From contig CAIZKE010000053.1 of NCBI GenBank assembly GCA_903933475.1, positions 1 to 16,050 on the forward strand: 16,050 nucleotides of DNA, read 5' to 3'. Position 1 is the stretch's first letter. Every line of letters starts with the position of its first letter. Below are positions 1 through 6,537 of the stretch, in pieces. Position numbers and translations under genes: made by a program. The notes under the pieces are model-generated. The model was not told the origin of the DNA and made no database searches. It worked only from the letters and a program-made list of their open reading frames with translations. This DNA is from an uncultured Alphaproteobacteria bacterium. GTDB taxonomy: Bacteria; Pseudomonadota; Alphaproteobacteria; Caulobacterales; Caulobacteraceae.

Positions 1-1
1 G

Positions 2-1261
2 CTGCTGCCGCCGGCCTTCCTGCTGCTGGTGCTGTCGATGTTCTTCGAAGGCCCGGCGGGCGCCATGGGCGTCGGCGGCGGCTGGACCATCTACCCGCCG
101 CTCTCGACGTCCGGCCATACAGGCCCTGCAATGGATGTCGCGATCCTGTCGGTGCACCTGGCCGGCGCCAGCTCCATTCTCGGCGCCATCAACTTCATCA
201 CCACCATCTTCAACATGCGCGCGCCGGGCATGACCCTGCACCGCATGCCGCTGTTCGTGTGGTCGATCCTGGTGACCGTGTTCCTGCTGCTGCTCTCGCT
301 GCCTGTTCTGGCCGGCGCGATCACCATGCTGCTCACCGACCGCAACTTTAACACCCACTTCTTCGACGCCGCCGGCGGCGGCGACCCGGTCATGTTCCAG
401 CACCTGTTCTGGTTCTTTGGTCACCCGGAAGTGTACATCCTGATCCTGCCCGCCTTCGGCATGATCAGCCACATTGTCTCCACCTTCTCGCGCAAGCCGG
501 TCTTCGGCTATCTGGCCATGGCCTATGCCATGGTGGCTATCGGCTTCGTCGGCTTCATCGTGTGGGCCCACCACATGTACACCGCGGGCATGGGCATCGA
601 GCTGCGGGCCTATTTCGTGGCCGCCACCATGGTGATCGCCGTGCCCACGGGCGTGAAGGTGTTCTCATGGATCGCCACGATGTGGGGCGGGTCCATCGAC
701 TTCAAGACGCCCATGCTGTGGGCGATCGGTTTCATCTTCCTGTTCACGGTGGGCGGAGTGACCGGCGTGGTGCTCGCCAATGCCGGCATCGACTACAGCC
801 TGCACGACACCTACTACGTGGTGGCGCACTTCCACTACGTCCTCAGCCTGGGTGCCGTGTTCGCGATCTTCGCCGGCTTCTACTACTGGTTCGAGAAGAT
901 GTGGGGCGTGAAGTACAACGAGTTCCTCGGCGCGACCCACTTCTGGATCACCTTCGTCGGCGTGAACCTGATCTTCTTCCCGCAGCACTTCCTGGGTCTC
1001 CAGGGGATGCCCCGGCGATATGTCGACTACCCGGAGGCCTTCAGGTTCTGGAATGGGATTTCGACCGACGGCTACCTGATCACCATTGCTGGCGTCGTCG
1101 TCTTCCTCGTGGTTCTGCTCGAAGCCGCGATCCGTCGCCGCAAGGCCGAGGCCAATCCCTGGGGCGAAGGGGCCACCACCCTGGAGTGGACGCTGTCTTC
1201 GCCGCCGCCGTTCCACCAGTTCAGCGATCCTCCGGTCTTCAAGTCGGACCACCACCACTAA
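2..1261 (+). CDS. ctaD: Cytochrome c oxidase subunit I, aa3 type (5' end outside window)
   Basis: Catalytic heme-copper subunit of the aa3 terminal oxidase, an inner-membrane enzyme that oxidises cytochrome c, reduces O2 and pumps protons. The reading frame is open from base 2, so the start and the first TM helices lie upstream; 419 residues are visible. The hallmark GHPEVYILILP is present (CuB His at 422-424, Tyr of the His-Tyr crosslink at 434-436). So are the CuB pair HHM (569-574), the K-channel lysine in VKVFSW (656-658), and the HDTYYVVAHFHY segment with the heme a3 and heme a histidines (827-829, 833-835). The heme-propionate arginine pair in GMPRRYVDYP and a short His-rich tail (SDHHH) follow. 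All catalytic residues in the visible part are intact. The D-channel entry residues are outside the window. It heads the visible oxidase operon; ctaC would be expected just upstream. Confidence 0.97.
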   Translation: MLPPAFLLLVLSMFFEGPAGAMGVGGGWTIYPPLSTSGHTGPAMDVAILSVHLAGASSILGAINFITTIFNMRAPGMTLHRMPLFVWSILVTVFLLLLSLPVLAGAITMLLTDRNFNTHFFDAAGGGDPVMFQHLFWFFGHPEVYILILPAFGMISHIVSTFSRKPVFGYLAMAYAMVAIGFVGFIVWAHHMYTAGMGIELRAYFVAATMVIAVPTGVKVFSWIATMWGGSIDFKTPMLWAIGFIFLFTVGGVTGVVLANAGIDYSLHDTYYVVAHFHYVLSLGAVFAIFAGFYYWFEKMWGVKYNEFLGATHFWITFVGVNLIFFPQHFLGLQGMPRRYVDYPEAFRFWNGISTDGYLITIAGVVVFLVVLLEAAIRRRKAEANPWGEGATTLEWTLSSPPPFHQFSDPPVFKSDHHH

Positions 1262-1301
1262 TCGCCGCGGCCCGGCCAACGGGCCCTTGGCAAGACTCAT
1301 T

Positions 1302-1341
1302 GGGGGGGCGCGGACCGGACTGAACCGGTGCGCGCCCCTCT
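1302..1341 (+). terminator. Strong intercistronic hairpin between ctaD and ctaB
   Basis: GGGGCGCG (1305-1312) pairs perfectly with CGCGCCCC (1331-1338). After one G/G mismatch, ACCGG (1314-1318) pairs with CCGGT (1325-1329) around a six-base loop ACTGAA. Outer bases 1302-1304 can extend the stem with wobble and C-G pairs. No T-run follows, so a classical intrinsic terminator is not supported. A partial terminator, an mRNA 3'-end stabiliser or a processing site between ctaD and the assembly genes is more likely. The structure is read directly from the sequence; its role is inference. Confidence 0.5.
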
Positions 1342-1366
1342 ACGTATCAGGGAATACAAGGTCGAC

Positions 1367-2332
1367 ATGACCCCCCCCGCCATTGCCCGTGCCGCCCTTC
1401 CGCCCCGCTGGCAGGACTATGTCCAGCTGCTGAAGCCCCGCGTCATGTCGCTGGTGGTCTTCACGGCGGCCACGGGAATGATCTGCGCCGGAACGCCGCT
1501 GAACCCGGTCATGGGCGCGATCGCCATCCTGTGCATTGCCGTGGGTGCCGGGGCCTCTGCGTCCCTGAACATGTGGTACGACGCCGACATCGACGCCCGG
1601 ATGAGGCGCACCCGCGGCCGCCCCGTGCCGGCAGGTCGGGTTCAGGCTGCGGACGCCCTGGCCCTCGGGATCGTCCTGTCCCTCTTCTCGGTCATGATCC
1701 TGGGCCTGGCGATCAACTGGTTCGCGGCGGGTCTTCTGGCCTTCACCATCTTTTTTTATGCCGTCGTCTACACCATGTGGCTGAAGCGATGGACAGCGCA
1801 GAACATTGTCATCGGCGGCCTTGCGGGCGCCCTTCCGCCCGTCATCGGCTGGGCGGCGGCCACGGGACAGGCGCCCCTGGACGCCTGGCTCCTCTGCGCC
1901 ATCATCTTCATGTGGACGCCGCCCCACTTCTGGGCCCTATCGCTCTACACCAGCGAGGACTATGCCGCGGCAGGCGTGCCCATGCTGCCGGTCACCGCTG
2001 GCGCTGCTGCGACCCGCCGGCACATCTGGATCTACAGCCTGCTTCTCATACCGGTCTGTCTCGCGCCCGTGGCGACGGGCCTCGGCGGGACGACCTACCT
2101 GGCGGTCGCAGGCCTGGGGGGCGCGGTCTTCCTGCTCCTGGCCTGGAGGGTACGTTCCGGCCGCGCCGGCGACGCCGCCGACCCCCGGGTCACCGACGGC
2201 CTGTACGATGTCCAGGCCGCGGCGCGCGATGCCCGGAACCTGTTCGCTTATTCCATCCTCTACCTGACCCTGCTGTTCGCTACCCTGCTGGGCGAGCATC
2301 TCTGGGGCCGGGCCGCGGGTGGACTTTCCTGA
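1367..2332 (+). CDS. ctaB: Protoheme IX farnesyltransferase (heme O synthase)
   Basis: Membrane prenyltransferase that adds a farnesyl group to heme b to make heme O, the precursor of the heme A needed by the oxidase. It has 321 residues, usual for CtaB/CyoE. The UbiA-family allylic-diphosphate motif is intact as N68-MWY-D72-ADI-D76, followed by the typical RTRGRPVPAGR. Other family blocks are LKPRVMSL near the N-terminus and MWTPPHFWALSL with SEDY and GVPMLPV in the second half. The protein is strongly hydrophobic with about eight or nine TM helices. The ATG at 1367 is preferred over an in-frame GTG at 1328 because 1328 lies inside the intercistronic hairpin, the ATG has AAGG a few bases upstream, and the family N-terminus fits. 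It follows ctaD after about 105 bp. Confidence 0.95.
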   Translation: MTPPAIARAALPPRWQDYVQLLKPRVMSLVVFTAATGMICAGTPLNPVMGAIAILCIAVGAGASASLNMWYDADIDARMRRTRGRPVPAGRVQAADALALGIVLSLFSVMILGLAINWFAAGLLAFTIFFYAVVYTMWLKRWTAQNIVIGGLAGALPPVIGWAAATGQAPLDAWLLCAIIFMWTPPHFWALSLYTSEDYAAAGVPMLPVTAGAAATRRHIWIYSLLLIPVCLAPVATGLGGTTYLAVAGLGGAVFLLLAWRVRSGRAGDAADPRVTDGLYDVQAAARDARNLFAYSILYLTLLFATLLGEHLWGRAAGGLS

Positions 2333-2340
2333 GGTCTTAC

Positions 2341-2517
2341 ATGACGGAACCTGAAACCCCCTCTAATCCCGCCGGGGCCGGATCGGTGGACGCCGCGGCC
2401 CGAGCCCGCCGCGGCCGTAACATCGCCATCGCCATCGGCCTGGTCGGCTTTGTGGTTCTGGTCTATCTCGTGACCGTCTTCCGGATGGGTGGAAATGTCA
2501 TCAACCGCCCCCTCTGA
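2341..2517 (+). CDS. Small single-helix membrane protein, CoxF-like
   Basis: A 58-residue protein starting 8 bp after the ctaB stop. It has a charged, disordered N-terminal part (ARARRGRN just before the membrane) and one TM helix at about residues 29-48, ending VFRMGGNVINRPL. Alphaproteobacterial oxidase operons commonly carry a small one-helix gene at this position, often labelled CoxF; that label rests on position and topology, not on a catalytic motif. The last 23 nt overlap the start of ctaG in another frame, which suggests translational coupling with the copper chaperone. The positive-inside rule places the N-terminus in the cytoplasm. A role in oxidase assembly is inference. It could be missed by annotation because of its size. 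Confidence 0.8.
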   Translation: MTEPETPSNPAGAGSVDAAARARRGRNIAIAIGLVGFVVLVYLVTVFRMGGNVINRPL

Positions 2518-3100
2518 GGCCACCCGCCGGAACGCCCGGGTCGCACTTTGGTGCGCAGTCTGCTTCGCCGGCATGGTTGGCGCTGCCTACGCCTCGGTGC
2601 CGCTCTACCGGGCCTTCTGCCAGTTGACCGGATTTGACGGTACGCCCAGGCGGGCCGAGCAGGCGGCTTCCCGAACCCTCGACCGAACCCTGGAGGTCCG
2701 GTTCGACGCTAACGTCCGGGACCTGCCGTGGACCTTCCGGCCTCAGCAGACCTCGCAGACCCTGCGGATCGGGGAGACCGGGCTGGCCTACTTCACGGTC
2801 ACCAACAACAGCGACCAGCCCGTCACGGGGCACGCTGTCTACAACGTCACGCCCCAACTCGCCGGTGCCTATTTCCAGAAGCTTGAGTGCTTCTGCTTCA
2901 GTGACCAGACCATAGCGGCCGGCACCACCGTCGAGTTCCCCGTGGTGTATTTCGTCGATCCGAAGTTCGCCGAGGATTTCGACACCCGGGGCAAGTCCGA
3001 AGTGACCCTGTCCTACACCTTCTTCCCGTCGCAGGATGCGAAGCCGAAAGCCGCCGGGGCGCCTTCCGTGCTTGGCGGAACGGCGAAAGCAGGGCTATAG
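2495..3100 (+). CDS. ctaG: Cytochrome c oxidase assembly protein CtaG/Cox11 (CuB chaperone)
   Basis: Membrane-anchored periplasmic copper chaperone that delivers copper to the CuB site of subunit I. The 201-residue product has a short cytoplasmic tail, one TM helix at about residues 15-33, the SVPLYRAFCQLTGFDGT segment, and a beta-sandwich domain. The copper-binding motif is C132-F-C134 within KLECFCF, and the family signature VEFPVVYFVDP follows it. Cys at RAFC is the third conserved cysteine of Cox11. Length is normal for bacterial CtaG. Start choice: ATG 2495; a GTG two codons upstream (2489) is possible. It overlaps the CoxF-like gene by 23 nt. Confidence 0.95.
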   Translation: MSSTAPSEATRRNARVALWCAVCFAGMVGAAYASVPLYRAFCQLTGFDGTPRRAEQAASRTLDRTLEVRFDANVRDLPWTFRPQQTSQTLRIGETGLAYFTVTNNSDQPVTGHAVYNVTPQLAGAYFQKLECFCFSDQTIAAGTTVEFPVVYFVDPKFAEDFDTRGKSEVTLSYTFFPSQDAKPKAAGAPSVLGGTAKAGL

Positions 3101-3116
3101 GGACACATCCAGAAAC

Positions 3117-3147
3117 TCCCGCCGGCCCTGCGACTCAACGGGCGGGG
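3117..3147 (+). other. GC-rich hairpin in the ctaG-ctaE gap
   Basis: CCCGCC (3118-3123) pairs with GGCGGG (3141-3146), with a T-G wobble outside (3117/3147) and a 17-nt loop. It lies in the 74-nt gap between ctaG and ctaE, ahead of the ctaE ribosome-binding region (AGAGGA 3158-3163, AGGGG 3166-3170). There is no T-tract. It may be an mRNA processing or stability element; given the GC content a chance stem of this size is possible. Confidence 0.3.
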
Positions 3148-3174
3148 AGCGGCAGTAAGAGGAACAGGGGCGCA

Positions 3175-4053
3175 ATGTCAGCGGGCGACGCCAAACACGA
3201 CTACCATCTCGTCAATCCGAGCCCCTGGCCGCTGGTCGGCTCGATAGCGGCCTGCGTCATGGCCGTGGGTGGCGTGATCGCCATGAAGGGCCTCTTCGGT
3301 CTTCCAAAGGGCAACCTCGCCGTATTTATCGGTGGTCTTGCCGGGGTCATCCTGACCATGGCCGTCTGGTGGCGTGACGTCACGATCGAGGCCAACCAGG
3401 GCGACCATACCCCGGTCGTCAGCATCGGCCTGCGCTACGGCATGATCATGTTCATCGCCTCCGAAGTGATGTTCTTCGTGGCCTGGTTCTGGATCTTCTT
3501 CGAAATGGCCCTGTTCCACGGGTTCCGGACAGAATCAGGTCTTGAGGAAGTCCGCGCCGCCTGGGCCACCTGGCCGCCGAAGGGCATCGAGTCTGTTCCG
3601 GCCTGGAACCTGCCCCTCTTGAACACCCTGATCCTCCTGCTTTCCGGCACCACCGTGACCTGGGCGCACCACGCCCTGCAGACGGGGGACCGTCGCGCCG
3701 CCAAGATTGGCCTTCTCCTGACCATCATCCTGGGTGCTCTCTTCACTGCCGTGCAGGTCTACGAGTACCAGCACATCCTCGAGCATAAGTACTTCTTCGG
3801 GGGTGAGGGTGCGGACAATTCCGGCCTCTACGGCTCGGCCTTCTTCATGGCGACGGGCTTCCACGGATTCCACGTACTGATCGGGACGATCTTCCTGGCC
3901 GTCTGCCTGGCGCGCCTGATGGGCAGTGGCTTCACGACCAAGCAGCACTTCGGCTTTGAGGCGGCAGCGTGGTACTGGCACTTCGTTGACGTGGTCTGGC
4001 TGTTCCTCTTCGCCTTCATCTACGTCGTCTTCGGCGCAACCGCCGGACACTGA
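3175..4053 (+). CDS. ctaE: Cytochrome c oxidase subunit III
   Basis: Third core subunit of the aa3 oxidase, which stabilises the proton-uptake side and binds lipid. The 292-residue protein has seven predicted TM helices. Typical features are the HDYHLVNPSPWPLVGS N-terminus, WWRDV, the conserved carboxylate E97 in SEVMFF (the DCCD-reactive glutamate of the family), the loop from HGFR to the LLNTLILLLSG helix, QVYEY, GFHGFHVLIG, and the C-terminal AAWYWHFVDVVWLFLF. Nothing is missing. ATG 3175 is supported by purine-rich sequence upstream. It is separated from ctaG by 74 nt containing a hairpin and is followed after 6 nt by the DUF983 gene. Confidence 0.97.
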   Translation: MSAGDAKHDYHLVNPSPWPLVGSIAACVMAVGGVIAMKGLFGLPKGNLAVFIGGLAGVILTMAVWWRDVTIEANQGDHTPVVSIGLRYGMIMFIASEVMFFVAWFWIFFEMALFHGFRTESGLEEVRAAWATWPPKGIESVPAWNLPLLNTLILLLSGTTVTWAHHALQTGDRRAAKIGLLLTIILGALFTAVQVYEYQHILEHKYFFGGEGADNSGLYGSAFFMATGFHGFHVLIGTIFLAVCLARLMGSGFTTKQHFGFEAAAWYWHFVDVVWLFLFAFIYVVFGATAGH

Positions 4054-4059
4054 CCTCTC

Positions 4060-4419
4060 ATGGCCGGCGTCAACCCCCTCCTGGCGGGGATCACCGGCCA
4101 CTGTCCCCGCTGCGGTGAGGGGCCCCTCTTCAAGGGCTTCCTCACCGTTGCAGAGACCTGTTCCGCCTGTGGCCTGGACCTGGCCCGGGCGGATTCCGGC
4201 GATGGCCCGGCTGTCTTCGTGATCCTGATCGGCGGCTTTATCGTCTCCTTCGCCGCCCTCTTCACCGAAATCGCCTATCGCCCGCCCATCTGGGTGCTCC
4301 TTGCGGTCTTCCTTCCTCTGACAGTGATCGTCTGCGGTGGCCTCCTGCGACCGGTGAAGGGCGTCCTCCTGGCCGCACAGTTCGCGAACCGGGCGGCGGA
4401 AGCCCGACATGACGACTGA
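4060..4419 (+). CDS. DUF983 family membrane protein with N-terminal zinc ribbon
   Basis: A 119-residue protein. The N-terminal half holds two CxxC knuckles (C15/C18 in HCPRCGEGPLF and C34/C37 in CSACGLDL), an arrangement that normally binds one zinc ion. The C-terminal half has two TM helices (about residues 52-71 and 76-97). This matches the DUF983 family, which has no established biochemical function. In alphaproteobacteria it recurs between ctaE and surf1, so a role in oxidase biogenesis is a reasonable inference. It starts 6 nt after ctaE and overlaps the surf1 start by 11 nt, implying co-expression and probably coupled translation. Confidence 0.9.
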   Translation: MAGVNPLLAGITGHCPRCGEGPLFKGFLTVAETCSACGLDLARADSGDGPAVFVILIGGFIVSFAALFTEIAYRPPIWVLLAVFLPLTVIVCGGLLRPVKGVLLAAQFANRAAEARHDD

Positions 4420-5149
4420 GCCCGCCCATCGCCGCCGCTTCCCGGTCGGCCTGACGATTGCGACCCTCATCGGCCTTGCCATCCTGATCGCCCTCGGGAA
4501 CTGGCAGCTTCAGCGTCGGGACTGGAAGGAGGCCCTCCTGGACCGGATCGCCCGGCTGGAGTCCGCTGCCCCAGTCGACGCCGCCCAGGCCCTTTCCAAG
4601 GCCCGGACCCCCGCCGACCTCGACATGGTCCGGGTGCGCCTTGCCTGCCCAGGGATTTCCGGCGCGGCCTTCGTGGAGCTCTATGGCCTTCTGGACGGTG
4701 ACCCGGGACGGCGGCTGGTATCGGCCTGTCCCCTGGCCGCTGGAGGCTCCGACACCCTTCTCGTCGATCGCGGCTTCATCGCCGACGCCGAGACCGCACG
4801 GCCAGCGGTCCGGACGGCGACCCCAGGCGGGGCTCCGGAAATGGTGACGGGCATTCTCAGGGTCCCGGATCGGCCGGGGGCTTTCACGCCGGAGGCCGAC
4901 CTTTCGAAGCGACTCTGGTTCTCCAGGGATGTGGTCGCCATGGCGGCGACACTCGGCGTTTCCCGGCCGGCCCCGGTCATGCTGATGGCGGAGTCCCGCA
5001 CCAATCCTGACTTCCCGGCCCTGACGCCGTCGCCGCTTCCGGCCGTCATCTCCAACCGCCACATGGAATACGCCCTGACCTGGTTCGGCCTTGCCGGCGC
5101 CCTGGCTGGCGTTTATGCCGCCCGCCTCTGGAAGCACTTCAGAAGCTGA
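4409..5149 (+). CDS. SURF1/Shy1 family cytochrome oxidase assembly protein
   Basis: Inner-membrane factor that helps heme A insertion into subunit I. The 246-residue product has the family topology: an N-terminal TM helix (about residues 12-29), a large periplasmic domain and a C-terminal TM helix (about 222-240). Signature blocks are LGNWQLQRRDWKEALL right after TM1, LLVDRGF in mid-domain, and RHMEYALTWFGLA before TM2. The central part varies, as is usual for the family. The ATG overlaps the DUF983 stop region by 11 nt, and the stop shares a base with the thrC start, so it sits in a chain of overlapping genes. The symbol is left empty because usage varies (surf1, shy1). Confidence 0.93.
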   Translation: MTTEPAHRRRFPVGLTIATLIGLAILIALGNWQLQRRDWKEALLDRIARLESAAPVDAAQALSKARTPADLDMVRVRLACPGISGAAFVELYGLLDGDPGRRLVSACPLAAGGSDTLLVDRGFIADAETARPAVRTATPGGAPEMVTGILRVPDRPGAFTPEADLSKRLWFSRDVVAMAATLGVSRPAPVMLMAESRTNPDFPALTPSPLPAVISNRHMEYALTWFGLAGALAGVYAARLWKHFRS

Positions 5150-6537
5150 TGCGTTACATTTCCACCCGAGGCGCCTCGCCCCCCGTCGGCTTTGTCGACG
5201 CCGTCCTCGCCGGCCTGGCGCCGGACGGGGGCCTCTATGTTCCCGAGTCCTGGCCGCAGTTCTCCGCCGGGGAGATCGCCAGGATGGCGGGACGACCCTA
5301 TGCCGAGGTGGCTGCAGCCGTGCTGGGGCGGTTTGCGGGAGACGAGATCCCCGAGGCAGATCTCCTGGCGATGTGCCGCCAGGCCTATGCCGCCTTCGAC
5401 CATCCGGCGGTGGTCCCCCTGGTCCAGCTGGCCCCTGACATCTTCCTTGCCGAGCTGTTCCATGGTCCGAGCCTGGCCTTCAAGGACGTGGCCATGCAGC
5501 TTCTGGCCGGTCTGTCGGATTTCGTGCTCGAGCGGGCGGGGCGGACCCAGACCATTCTCTGCGCGACCTCGGGCGATACGGGCGGCGCGGCCGTGGAAGC
5601 CTTCCGTGGCCGGTCCAACACCCGCATTGTCGCCATGTTCCCGGAGGGCCGCATTTCCGAGGTCCAGCGCCGGTTCATGACCACGGCAACCGAGGACAAT
5701 GTCCGCTGCCTGGCCGTCGCAGGTGACTTCGACACCTGCCAGGCCATCCTCAAGACCGCGCTGGGCGATCCGGTCCTGCAGCAGGCCGTGGGCCTGTCTG
5801 CCGTCAATTCGATCAACTTCGCCCGCATTGTCGCCCAGTCGGTCTACTACTTCACCACCGCCCTCGCCCTCGGGGCGCCGCATCGTCCGGTCTCCTTCGC
5901 CGTGCCCTCAGGCAACTTCGGCGACGGCTTTGCCGGCTATGTGGCCTACCGGATGGGCCTGCCGATCGGCAGGATCCTGATCGCCACCAACGCCAACGAT
6001 ATCCTCGCCCGGACATTCCGGACCGGTCTCTATGCCCGGGGGACGGTGGCCGAGACCCAGTCTCCCGCCATGGACATCCAGTCGGCCTCGAACTTTGAGC
6101 GGCTGTTCTTCGAGTCGGTCGACCGGGACGGACCCGCCACCGCGGAAGCCTTCCGGGGATTTGCCGAGGGCCGGTCCATTTCGGTCCCCCCGCAGGCCCT
6201 CGAGGCCATGACCCGCCTGTTCGCGGGCGAGACTACCGATGAGGCCGCCACTTCCGAGGCGATGCGCCTGGCCCTTTCCGAGACCGGCGAGACTGTGGAT
6301 CCGCACACCGCCGTCGCCCTGTCGGCCCTCCGCCGGTCCCCAGGGACAGGACCTACGGTCGTCCTCGCCACCGCCCATCCCGCCAAGTTCCCGGAAGCCG
6401 TCCTTGCCGCCACGGGCCATGCGCCTTCGGCCCCGGAGAGGGCGCAGGCCCTGGCAGGACGGCCCGAGCGTTATGAATCGATCGCCGCAGACGCCGCCCT
6501 TGTAAGCGCCTATGTTCGGGCCTTTGCAGGGGCCTGA
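5149..6537 (+). CDS. thrC: Threonine synthase
   Basis: PLP-dependent cytosolic lyase that converts O-phosphohomoserine to threonine, the last step of threonine synthesis. The 462-residue length matches the long bacterial/fungal class of ThrC. The N-terminus MRYISTRG and PDGGLYVP are typical. The PLP Schiff-base lysine is K112 in HGPSLAFKDVAMQLL. The phosphate and cofactor loops are seen as TSGDTGGAA and VPSGNFGDGFAGY, and NSINFARIVAQSVYYF is the strongly conserved core block. The start codon overlaps the surf1 stop (TGATG, one shared base) and the 3' end overlaps the M16 peptidase gene by 26 nt. There is no biochemical link with oxidase assembly; the link is transcription and translational coupling. 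Confidence 0.96.
   Translation: MRYISTRGASPPVGFVDAVLAGLAPDGGLYVPESWPQFSAGEIARMAGRPYAEVAAAVLGRFAGDEIPEADLLAMCRQAYAAFDHPAVVPLVQLAPDIFLAELFHGPSLAFKDVAMQLLAGLSDFVLERAGRTQTILCATSGDTGGAAVEAFRGRSNTRIVAMFPEGRISEVQRRFMTTATEDNVRCLAVAGDFDTCQAILKTALGDPVLQQAVGLSAVNSINFARIVAQSVYYFTTALALGAPHRPVSFAVPSGNFGDGFAGYVAYRMGLPIGRILIATNANDILARTFRTGLYARGTVAETQSPAMDIQSASNFERLFFESVDRDGPATAEAFRGFAEGRSISVPPQALEAMTRLFAGETTDEAATSEAMRLALSETGETVDPHTAVALSALRRSPGTGPTVVLATAHPAKFPEAVLAATGHAPSAPERAQALAGRPERYESIAADAALVSAYVRAFAGA

Noticed and set aside
1328..1366. Upstream GTG start for ctaB
   Set aside because: It lies inside the intercistronic hairpin and adds a tail not typical of heme O synthases.
1531..2340. Long plus-strand frame within ctaB in another phase, joined to the CoxF-like ORF
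   Set aside because: The upstream part is Arg/Pro-rich shadow sequence; only the segment from ATG 2341 has a real membrane helix and sensible context.
3535..4482. 315-codon minus-strand frame across ctaE, DUF983 and surf1
   Set aside because: Spans three confident plus-strand genes and has charged, low-complexity composition.
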